From Escallonia rubra (Eukaryota; Streptophyta; Magnoliopsida; Escalloniales; Escalloniaceae): a DNA stretch of 64,000 nucleotides. Both the position numbers and the translations under genes were made by a program. The stretch is from the NCBI GenBank assembly GCA_033065855.1, contig JAVXUO010001206.1, forward strand, positions 181,846 through 245,845, in the 5' to 3' direction. The notes beneath the pieces are model-generated. The model was not told the DNA's origin. It ran no database searches and saw nothing but the letters and a program-made list of their open reading frames with translations. Positions 43,701 to 55,700 of this stretch are shown here, piece after piece (positions within the stretch are counted from its first letter, which is position 1; the number at the start of each line of letters is the position of its first letter).

Positions 43701-46700
43701 ACCTTCCAGTGAAAATATGTTCCCTCAATCCCAGAATTGTCGGAGTTCTCTGCCCACGATGAGCTCTTCGAAATTCCTCTAATACATTTCTCATTTTAAA
43801 AGCTTCCTCAAAGTTATTATCCTGGAGATAAACAGTAATAGTCACTCAATGATTTATCATTTAAGCATGTTATGCGTTGTTGGCCCATTCTCTAACAGCC
43901 TAAGCTTTTAACTGGGAACATAAAATATATCTTCAAGATAAAGGAAAACGGTGACTGCCTGATTCATGTCTATGGTCTGTAGTGCTTCACCACGAGTAAA
44001 AATGATGGCATGATTTTGATTTTCAGGTTTCCCTTCACCAATATCTGTTGGGGGGCCTGGCAGCTTGATACGATAAATTTCCTACACTTGCAAGATGTAA
44101 GTTATCAACTTAATAAGTGAAAAAAACAAGTCCACACTGCACTATCATACATACTGTATAGCGTTTCGAAATAATGTTTTTTTCTCCGCTTCACATTATA
44201 CGACGTACCTCATCTAACTTATCGCCACCCTTGACAAGAACAGAATAATAAACTTTTGCAGATTTTCCATTGACAGTCTCCTCTCTCTCATCTATGTAAG
44301 CTACCCGCAGAGATGGATACCTGAAAACATCACTAAAGTATCAAATTCTGTCGACATTTCGGATCACTATCGACTCCTGCTAAACTTCATTTACAAACAC
44401 TCTACCTACATTATCATGAGATTCAGAATGTTATTATAACAACTTTGGTCCTTTTTTTCACTTGATTTCTTCTGAGCACCATAGACTTGACAAGAAACAA
44501 CATATGTGAACTTCAAATCTGTCAAGGCTTGTGCACGCTCCTTCAGAGTTCTGTATTCCTGATTCATATCAATGGTCCGGTAGCCGCCAAAAATAGCTTG
44601 AAAGGAAAAAATTGTGGTTAGCATGCTTTAATGTTAATTCATGATGTCCATTAGAAAGAGTGGAATAAATAGGTGAAGACATCAACTTGAGTCTCGATAA
44701 GTGACAGAAACCACTAACCATTATCCCCGGCAAAATCCAGGAAGCATTGAAGTTCAAGGGCATCCTTGTAATACATCATCCCTCTCACTGGAAGAAACAA
44801 GTAAATAAGACGGTATTGGAAAGGCAATATATATTTGTGTTCCCAGAGGAGACAGATATATGATTTTGCGTTTATCTAAACCTGTTCTAGAAAGTGTCTG
44901 CCCCCTGTAGGACACCCATTGACGTGTAAATTCCGTTTTGTCTTTGCTGGAATATCCACTTTTTAGATCATCGATCCGCTCTTCAAAATTCTTCCACTCA
45001 TCTAGTTTTGTGGAAACAATGAACAATCTAGGAGGTTATAAACAACACATATAACGAGGAACCAAATTCAAGCAATAGGTTCAAAACTCACCTGGATATA
45101 TCTTTTGAAGGTAAAATAGAATTGTGATTCCATCCTCATTTTCTTCTCTAAGCTCTTCTTCAGAGTAAAGAACATCTTCCTTGTAATAAGGAGTCAGCAC
45201 GCTAAATTAAAAAAAGAAGAAGTGAGATTGAATGCTAGGGTAGCAAGACAGTAAGCATAGTCACTATATTTCGTGGCAAACACTTGTAGATTAAGCAAAG
45301 GAGGGTATGCGTTCATTTATGCAACCCAGAAGTGGAAGTGTCACAAGTTAACGGAAAAAAATGACATAGACGAGCTTCAGAGATATAATTAACGTTGTAT
45401 GTACTGCATTAATTGACAAGTTGCGGAAACAGAAAACAACTAATATTAGCAACACCGCAAATCATCAAACAGATTAGTGGTTCATTACATTTAGGAAACT
45501 GTTTGATTATTGTTTATATCAGTTTAAGCCAGCTAAACAGACTTACATGAAAACGGCATTTTTGGACCTTGAACAAATCGAAGTAACCAAAAACAAAGTC
45601 AAAATAATAATGGCCAACAACGGATACAAGATTTTATGTAGCTCGTCAATGCCTACATCCACGAAAGATAAGCAGCAAGATTGCCGCGGACTCGAAGAAG
45701 AGAGATCGTCCCTTCTGATTCACTATAGTCAGACTTGCAGGACAACAATATCCAAGTATAGTGGGTAAACTCACACAGATGCAGTCAACAGAGTGGAGAA
45801 ATCCCACCTACCCGGATCTTTATCTTTCCCACATAGATTAGACACAATAATACCCTCTTTGATAGATATAACTACTAAACTACTTAAGGGGTCGAACTAT
45901 AAGGACCTGCTCAATCTGAAATGCCGTCATACTCTCGGATCTAAGGTAGAGGAAAGGCATTAAATTGGTATGTAGCTACTGTAGCAAGGTAATGTTGTTC
46001 AAGGTAAGTAGTATCAGTTAAGACTTCGGTCCTAGTTGAAGTAAGCAGGCATTAACACTAAGTGAAGCCTCTCGGGGATATTATATAACTCCAGTTCTCT
46101 TGAATGCTTTGAGGTTGTTACAACAGATAAGAAGTCTTCATATTCAAACAATTTCAAAAGACAGATTGTTAACATCAAGCTTCAGCTTCCACCCAGCAGG
46201 TGTTTGTCAGGCATTGGAGCCCGATGTGCGTTAGGCCACACAAACACACTACCTCTATTTGCTGTCATAAATGGAACTCCGGGATTCAGGAGTTGTGCAT
46301 ACTTATGGAAGTTTACTGATCATGGTACCCCCGTATAAGAACTACTTGCTATTACTCATGTTGTATGCCATTACTATATTTCCCTATTTTCTGTTTGTAT
46401 AAGCCTCAAGCTTTAAATAAACGTCAAGGTACATTCTGGTCCATCTGCTGCTTCATCTCATTCAAGTGCCAGATCCGCCATCACTTTTATGATTATCAAT
46501 CATAAACATAGCAAATTCATCTAGGAAAATTACTATTTTCGATATCTTCAAGCTTTTAGTACGAAAACTACTCCTGACTGAAAACCTGTACTGGTTTCCT
46601 TACTAACATCAGCTGCGAAGAGGGTACGAACATGAATAAAGGTCATCACTGAGTTGTTATAACAGCAAATAGACGATCAAAACCCTTCCACTTTCTTTCA

Positions 46701-49700
46701 ATCTTTGGAATAGTCAATGTCTTGCTAACTTCAGCTTCAAAGAGTGTACATACTTAAATAAAGGTCATCATTGATTTCTTATAACAGCGAATAGACGATT
46801 AATGCCCTTCCACTTTCTTCCAATCTTTCGAATGGTCGGGAAAGATCAGATACCAACAAGCGAGAAAAGTAGAGTATAAAATTGACTGCTCGAGAACCCA
46901 GATTCCAGGTTTCAATCTGATATGAACTGACCTAAAAGAAAGCATGTTACGAACTTTTGGAGCAGATGGCATATTCATATACAATGAGTTTGTAAAGAAA
47001 GTGATGCGGCGACGAGCTTCCAAGTTTGTAGGGACATTTATGGCAGATTCTTTGACAGATAGGAGCAAATAGAGCCTAACAACCTACAGAAAGAATATCA
47101 GAAACAAAATCAGAGTAGGTTTATACATGATAAACGACATTTACTAGAAACGAAAAGATTGAGGGCAAAATACCTTCTCCCTCCAAGATTTGGTTTGTGT
47201 GAGACGGATATTTATCCTTTCAAACTTCTCTTTTTTGTCAATCTGATTTTCTGTATGGTATGGGTGAGCTCTTTCAAGGATTCTAAAACAGAAAGAGGAA
47301 GAGAAAAGAAAACAAGATTGTTAATGCCAATTCTAATTTACAGTAACAAGTTTTTGATAGAACCCGATAAGCTAGTAGTTGACCAGAACTTACTCGAGCT
47401 CATTGTTCATAATATCCTGTGTGATAATCTCCACAATATCTTGAAGGATGTTAATGATTTGGGATTTATATAGTTCTTCATCTTCATCAACTTTCTCTAG
47501 CTGCAAGAATACCAAAATACATTCTCAGAACAGGCTACCAACAGCTTCTCCCAGGCAGTTTATAGAACTGAGGAAAATCAACATAACAATCATGTCACCA
47601 GATGTTTCAGAAATTTCTCCAATTTATCATTGAGCAAAGGCAAGCCACTCATCCTGAATTCAGTTAAAAATCTCCTCTGTTGTATGCTAAGATCTACTTC
47701 ATCAAATATCTGCATAATTATCCTGAAAAAAAAAACCAAATTAATCACATGGCTGCTTAGAAAGAGGCGATGAAAGAAGATTACTTGCTTATCCAGGAAA
47801 TGTTACATCTGTAACAACAGGCATCAGATATAAAAATCATACACTAAAAGCAGAGAATTAAAATGGGGAAAAAATGGTTTCTGGGCTCTGCCTTACATCT
47901 TATCCCCTTCATCTTCCAAAAGGCCACACAATATATCCTTAAGTGTCTCATAGCATTCAACCACTGCAGACCGCATATAATCGTCGCCTTTAATCTTCTT
48001 AAACAGGTCAGCATCCTCTTTTCCCTTGAAATCTTTTGCCATGTCTAATGCGATTGGTATCTTATGTAGATGAGAGAGTCAAGAAGTCAAATACCAAAAG
48101 TGTATTTGACATCTACAGGTAAGATAAGAAGTATTATAAGCTATACCTTACTAGCAAGCAAGAAAGGAGGCCACTGGACAACGGAGACTCTACGTGATGT
48201 ATAAGGTACAAGAAGCAGATCTCTCTCCCTTAGCAAGGAAAACAATATGTGTCAGTATCTATAGTCAAACAGATTAAGATTTTGGCTGAATTTAATGTTT
48301 ATGCATTGCATCTCAGAGAAGCAGCTCCGACCTATTGCTGATCAAGTCTTCCATCCGCATCGAAAAAATGAATTCATTCCACACCTGAGAAAACTTGGCA
48401 AGATTCTTTCTTTCCCAGGAATCATCCTGTTATACCAGCAGTTATCTCAAGCAAAAGAGCAGAAGTACTAATAGATGATGAGCAGAAAGAAGCTTGATTT
48501 GAAGATGTTGTTCGCAAGTACAATTTATTTGCTTTATGCACTATAAAATGCAAAATTGCGTAATATTAATGTGAATACCAACAAATCACTACCTGACGAT
48601 CTCTTTTGGTTTCCTCTTTCACTAACGGCACAAGGTGTTTACAGAAAGCTGAAGGAACAGATTCAAAGCGTGACCGCAACATACCAAGTGTCCGTATCTT
48701 GAAAAAAGCGAAATTCATGTGGTATTAATCAGAAAAGAATTTTCCATCAGTGACACAGACTATGAAAAACAAGACTCAGATTGCGTTATATCCTTTCTCT
48801 TGCTGGAATCACCAATCATGGGTTTTTTGTAGGTTGCTAACATATGTTTATCTTGTTTCATAACAGAACGACCACTAACCTCACCCAGGTGACTGAAGGC
48901 TCCATATATGCCACCAAAAATGGTAGCAAATATGGCATACCATATTTGTGTGTCCATAAAATAAACCTAAAGAGCAATTTTCACATTAGTATCTAAAGAT
49001 GTAGTGTAACATTTGCAAAATGAACGTTTCTCTGGTCCACTTACCAGGACAATAGGAGCCCATACAGCGATAACAACGCCAATATTGTGAGTCACTAGAA
49101 AATTCTGCAGGTCAGTGCCGTAAATACATAAAAAGAGTGCAGTATCGACAAAGTAATTGAGATGTACCGTTTGGAAAGAACTCGTGCCATTCATAGTTGC
49201 CGACTGACATTGTCATGATCAGCTTTGTGGGTGCAACCAAAGGCAATATCTATTACCAAATGCAAAACTTAAAATAATCAGTTTGGGAAAACTTTCATCT
49301 GGTGAAGTTCGAGATGGCGTTATATAAATTTATCATAAGGCTACTTTATTGACTCCTTGGAACTTAAAGTTAACTCATCGAGGAACTCATCGTTGCATCA
49401 AGAATTTAAACAACCATTTTGAAATAGGAAAAGGTCCATTTTACACTGTCTTGACTCTCCAAACCATTTTACACCTGAGGTCCTGGACTTGTCAAGTGGA
49501 TGTTAATTACATTTTAATGTACCCATAAGCTACAAGGCGCCTTACCCCCAGAGAAGAACCCAACATATACAAAGCAAATAAATGGGACAAAACAAACTCT
49601 TAGTTATCCAGAAAGCTAGTGGTTCCTGTTAAGTTATCATCTGCTCTAAAAGCTTAAGCTGTTAGAGAGTGGGCCCAACAATGCATATCATGCTTAACAC

Positions 49701-52700
49701 TCCCCCTAAGCGTGCAAGCCCCCGATTGCACATAGAGAGACAAATCAAGGTGCACTACCAACAAGTGAACAAATAAACGGAATGCAAATTGCGCTATTAA
49801 AAAGGGAGACCAAATACACAAGTGGGAAGAATCAAACCCAAGACCTTACCAAACCAGAGCTCTGATACCAAGTTAAGTTACCATCTGCTTTTAAAAGCTT
49901 AAGTTATTAGATAATGGGCCCAACAATTCATATCATGCTTAACAGATCCCAATACATCTCAGAACTCAAAATCACACTTCAGTCATGAATCCTCAGATTA
50001 CTTTGCGGAAAAAGTCACCCTGCAAAGACTGGAGGAATATGGCCCTGCCATGGTGACCCCCCGTTCGTAGGCTTTGAAACTCAACTCTCATTGTACACAT
50101 CCCAGTGTAGTGAATGGTTATACCATCTGATGAAGAAAAACTTAAGAAAAACTGCATGGAGTTAGTTTTGTGGTCGGTTTTCATCATAAAAGTGGATTAG
50201 TTTTTAACGAGAAGAGGAGTGCTTTGAGATTTCTGGGAGGGGAAGTGGTTAAATTTGGCTAGAATTGAGAAGTGATAGGTTGCTTGAAATTTATATTACT
50301 TGTAGTATCACTAAAAGCTTTTCATTATTTTGAGAAAAGAGAGGACTAATCCTGATTCTACAATCACTACAGTGCAACAATAGAAAGCAGAGACTGTAAG
50401 ATTATTTTAGAACGACAATATAAATGGAAAAAGTAAATTTTCTTACATCATAGCTTTCACCCAAAAAGATAATAGACTAAATAGTGAATCTCAAATACAC
50501 TCGATTTCTAAAGGTAACAGACATAAGTAAATTGGCCCCAACAGAATTTTTCTATTGTTTTCATTTTTTCCTTATTATTGATCTGTAACTCCAACAGCAC
50601 GTTAATGTTTTTCCTTAATTAGACACACTACAACTCTAAACATAGCATTAGTAACGGTGTGTCTTGACCATGCTCAAATTAAAATTCCGAATTAGTGCCC
50701 TTTTCTTGTTACTATCTCTATCTCTAGGTTACATGGACCCTTCACTTTGGAGTGAAGGGGCGGTGTCCAGACGACACGACCCTGACACGGGTACGGGGGC
50801 CGTACCGGACCCTTTGGATTGAGATCGGACACGGCTCATGTCTCTGTCGCTACTTAGAGGATGAAGAAGATTCTTGGGCAACTTTTAATCCGGATGAAAT
50901 GAAGAAGGAAAAAATGAATCTGCAGAAGAAAGAAGAAGAGAAGGAGAAGCAGAAGATGAGGGAAGAGGAGGAGCAGCAGCACAAGGGAGAGAGAAGGATG
51001 TCTCTATAACTTCACCTCGAGAGACGCACAAACTTGTCTTGCACTCTTGCAAGTTGAAATGATGACTGAGAAGGGGTTTTCAATCAGCCATAACCTTTTT
51101 TTTGCCTTTTTGCTGTCTCATCTCCCACAAGCCCAGTACTACTGTACCACACATCCCTGGGATGGGATGCAAAGCATGGCCTCTTAAATGTTATTTCAGC
51201 CTTTTAACTGTACAATATCTCCAACTATGTTAAAAATCTAAAATATGTTACTTTTTGACAATGACAGCTCAATTTTTAAATTCATAATTTTTAGAGTTAA
51301 TTACGCGGTTGACCACTGTACTATTAGGCAAATTTCACTTTGACCACTGAACTTTGATTTGTGTCAAAGTGACCATTGGACTCTTTAATTTGTTCAATTA
51401 AGTCATTCCGTTAGGTTCAGTTAACAAAAAGTCTGTTAAGTGTCCATGTGCGAGGCACATGTGGGGGCAAAATTGTCAAAACATAAAAACTCAATTTTTT
51501 TTATATTACTTCTTTTTTTCTTATTTTTATCCTTTTTCTACTTTTCTTTTTCTTTTTCTTCTCCTATTCTTCTTCCTCCCCAAAAGTCAGATCAACCCAA
51601 TTCGGCCTTGAGCTCTGCTCCTGGGTTAACTCACCACCACCTCCACCTCCACCGTCCACCGGAAACAGCTGCCGCGGATGCTTTTAATTTGTGACGGATA
51701 CCGGAATTTGTGATGGAACCGGGTCGGAAGGAAGGATACCGAAATCGAAGACAAACGCGTCACCGGCGCGCATTGAGCATGAGTCCTCGTCGCAATGGCA
51801 AATGCGTCGCCGGCGTGCTTCGAGCACGAGTCCTCGTCGCCCGCATTGCTCCAGCCACCGTTGGCATTCACGACCGATGCATTGGAGGTGCCTGATTGCA
51901 GAAGAGGGCAAAGACGAAGCAACTAGCCGATTGCGCCGATGGATCGTTTTTTGGTGTTAATGGGTTAGTTCTAGATCTGTGGTGTTAATGGGTTAGTTTT
52001 TGGTGGTAGTGGTGGACTGTATTGGTGGCGGTTGTGAGTTTAATGGTGGAGGACAGAAGGTGGTTGTGGGTATGGCGGTGGTTGTGCTTGGTGGTAGTGT
52101 TGGGTTGGTGTCGGGGTTGCGCTTGGTGGTGGTGCTGGGTTGGTGTCGCGGTTGTGCGTGGTGGTTGGTGGTGGAGCGGTGGCTGTGCTCAGTGATGCTG
52201 ATGCTTGGTTAAGGTTGAAGGCATCAAATGAGAAAGAAGAATGAAGATGAAGAAGAGAAGAAGAAGAAGAAGAAAAATAAGAATAGAGACTGACGGATTT
52301 ACCCCTAAATTAAATGAGTTAACGGACATTTTGTTAAATGAACCTAACAGAATGACTTAATTGAACAAATTAAAGAGTTCAATGGTCACTTTGACACAAA
52401 TCAAAGTTCAGTGGTCAAAGTGAAATTTGCCTAATAGTACAGTGGTCAACCGCGTAATTAACTCTATATTTTAATGACAGCTCAAGAGATACTTCTTTGC
52501 CAACCCTCTCCAATAGTCCAATTTAACACATATCTTGATGCTCTACCTCACATTCCTAGCATTCTATTCAGAATATTTATGTATACTATAGTAATTAGTT
52601 ATATACTTATATATGGTGTTTAGTAGCGCACTATAGTAGGAATATAAATGTAATATATATTATGTACGACGTGTCCCCGTACCCGTGTCCAACTTTTGGA

Positions 52701-55700
52701 CGGTGTCCACGTATCCTAGAATTTCGAAAATAGGCTAGTCCGACACTCGGACACGTACCCGATCCGGACACCGACACCGAGTCCATGTAACATAGCTCTA
52801 TCTGCATGATAGACTTATTATGCTACATGTAAGTCATAAAAATTGACTTGTGAAAAAATCAGACATATGAAGTTAGCCTAGTAAACAGAATTCCATATCC
52901 AATCATGGTCACCATAAGCTAGAAGCCTAGAAGCCTTTACAGACGCAGCTTGTGTAGGATAAACTTTAAGTTATCTCACCAATAGAGAAAAGTAATAACT
53001 TGGCACAGCTACACAGTATGGCACATGGTGTTTATGTGCTATGTGGCTACAAGTTTTACTAGAATACTTACAAGTGAGTGATGAGGATCGTGGCAAATAT
53101 ACTGTGGTTTATCACAGCCGTCAGCATTGCCGATAGCTAAAACAAGGACTTGATATGCTTGTGATCTTGTGAATTGAGAAGCCAGTTGGCTGCTTTTTTC
53201 ACTAGAGGCCTTAGTACACTCCACTGTATGCAAGTTGGGTGGCTAAGTCACCTAGTTTCGGAACAAGGGGTATGAAAGTTTTGCACGAGAGATATCAACA
53301 CAGAAACTTATGAAGGGCCTGATAGAATTACGCATATTGTGGTGTATAACCATATTCCAAGATTCTTTTCTCATAAAATCAAACCCAAGTCTATACAAGA
53401 ACTTAGTGTACTTGCATGTATGCAAATTTATATAATTTTCTTCTTTTTATTATGCTCTAGTTGTCTGTACTTGCATGATGTTCTTGTCTGCCTCATTTGA
53501 GGTGGTGAAAATCGAAGGCACAAGGCTGAGTCCTCTTAGTTGAGGCCAACTTAGAAGAAGGTACTACCTGTCCTGGCCCGCTCTGCAGTTAAACTTGAAA
53601 TGACAAGATGTGTTTCTTATCCCGTTTACAGGCTCAGCAATATTAAAGTGTACAACATAGGGCCACTGGTGAAAGACAAAAGCATGCAGTGCATAAACGA
53701 CAAAAAATCAGACATAATGTTTCGACAAAGATTAATATTTCAACCGATAAAGCAACAAACTTGTGCTTATAATATCGAAGGATAACATTACCTCCACATA
53801 GTAGCTGAATGCTAGCTTGCTTACTAGCAGCATGATCCAAAAAAATGTGTATCTGTTAGTGGAGAAAAAGAATGAACTAAGCCAATAAAAATCTGCATCA
53901 GAAAACTAGCAATAGCAACCCAACCAACACAGCAAACCATTGACACGCGCGCACACATACATAAAAGGCACCAGAGTAAAATGCATATGCCTACTTACAT
54001 GTGTGTTTACTTAGTCGTAACTACAAAAACAAAATACACTTTCTTACTTCAACAGCGAAAAAACGTCCTCGTGCATTCCTCTTCCAACATAAAGCTTTGG
54101 CTGGAGGATAGTAGACACTAGTTAAAATCACGCCAAAGAAACAAACTGCAGTACAGAGCACCAATCTAAAAGTGCTTGCCTGAGCCCACCACATAAGAAA
54201 AGTTATAATACGCCAGTTTGAACGCTCCATGGTTCTCCGTAATGGTGGAAGCAGGAATAGTAACGCAGCCAATATGTTGGGTATCAAATAAATTGCAACA
54301 AAATAGTTATAAGATGACTGATTCCGCCAGGTACCTCCCAAGGTACTAAAATATTTCACAAGTCCGGTTGGATTCTGAACAGATCTAGAATAACCAATTG
54401 GCAGGATTATAACCCAAAAGGCTGCAACTGCAAACTTCAGGAGGTAGCGAATTATCTGGGAAAATTTCAAACTCCTCCAGGCATGCCAGCTAAGTATTAT
54501 ATCTAGAGTAGCTGCAGAACAGAAGAAAGGATAATAATGGTTAGAAGACTCCGGAAAGCAAGAAATAGAAAGAATCCTCATTATGTGGAAAAGAACAACT
54601 GCTGCCACCGTGGCTATATATATGACAGAACCTTGCAAATGGTAGGAGGATCCCACATACCTTGCAAAAAATTGAGGACGGCGGAAGTGATGAAAATGCT
54701 CAAGATGCTTTTGAAGACATCCTCATCAAAAAGTAGAGAAAGAGATCCTTGCTGATGCCATGCAACAATAATCATGGCCTGGCACAAAAAAAAAAAATCT
54801 GAAGGTTGTAAACTTCTCAAAGAAACGGAAAATTACCAACTTCTCAGACCTTAAGGGTACCTGCAAGGCCAATATAAAGAATATCCACATTCGGTCAAAA
54901 CTCCTATAAAGGTGCCAGAATGTACGGACTTCAACAAAATTTGTCTTGGGCTTTCTTTTTCCAGAATTGACATTGTTGCGACCCTGCAAATACATGCTAA
55001 TACTGTTATGTGTCTCTCAAAATATCCTGAGTCCTGACTAGAGGAGCTTAAGAAGGACATGTGTATTGGCGACACCAAAAGCTTCAGAATATATTGGGTG
55101 ACTATGATATCCTAAGTGCAGTTCCTCCGTAGAACTCACCATATATATTAATTCCCAGAATGCTTCACAGATACATAGAAACACTTCAGAAGCAAAAAAA
55201 AATAGCCAAGATGAATCCTATAACATGGATAAGACATAAGTTTGAGCTAGATGAAGGCAAAGCCTACGTATATATGCGCATCTATGAACTTACAGTGATA
55301 TATAAGCTACATACATGCCCATATATTAGTGGTGAGGCCGGAGAAAAAGCATAAGATAACTACCTTAAACATATGTATCTTTGAAAGGATTCACTAAATT
55401 TTTCATCCTAAGAAACCAAACAGAGTGACCGTCCCACCAAAGTCTCCCCTCTATGTGCAGATATATATCTATGTCCATATATATGTGGGCATAAGGTGGA
55501 GTTCCGCATCCAACACTGGAGAGAGAGCATCTCTGCAAGCTCCCACACGTCGGCAAAACCAACTGGACGATCGCATGCTCTATATAACAAAAGCCGGTCC
55601 ACCAGTAAGAAAAGCATTGGTGGACCACCCACTACGGAAAGTAGGGGATGGCGGCAGCCATCTGCACTGCTTTTATCATAGCACCATGTAATGATGTATA

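Larger units (their letters stand above)
37793..45201 (-). other. CALS7: CALS7 coding exons 29-42
   Basis: 29 45201-45092; 30 45001-44882; 31 44787-44719; 32 44596-44410; 33 44320-44209; 34 44081-43959; 35 43821-43703; 36 43570-43487; 37 41859-41747; 38 41670-41441; 39 40108-39311; 40 39204-39154; 41 38925-38740; 42 38032-37793 (including the TAA stop). Exon 39 (798 bp) is the longest and carries most of the C-terminal membrane region. Exon 34 ends IDMNQ followed by GCAGTC: either a GC donor at 43958, or a GT donor three bases on that adds one alanine. Confidence 0.93.
50724..52795. mobile_element. hAT-like element with exact 8-bp target duplication, in CALS7 intron 17
   Basis: Ends CTAGGTTACATGGAC and, reversed, CTATGTTACATGGAC. 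CTCTATCT lies exactly at 50716-50723 and 52796-52803, an 8-bp duplication of hAT type. Subterminal arms are rich in GGTGTCC / CGGACACG text in both orientations, a pattern also seen as a fragment at 23195-23290. The 2,072 bp include a nested MULE (51294-52464) and an exon-like coding piece (about 50860-51009). No transposase. Confidence 0.82.

Noticed and set aside
54021..54656. A 211-codon minus-strand frame looking like a separate gene
   Set aside because: It is CALS7 exon 15 plus intron 15 read-through and flanking intron sequence; the conserved part ends at WWAQ and continues in exon 16 in another frame.
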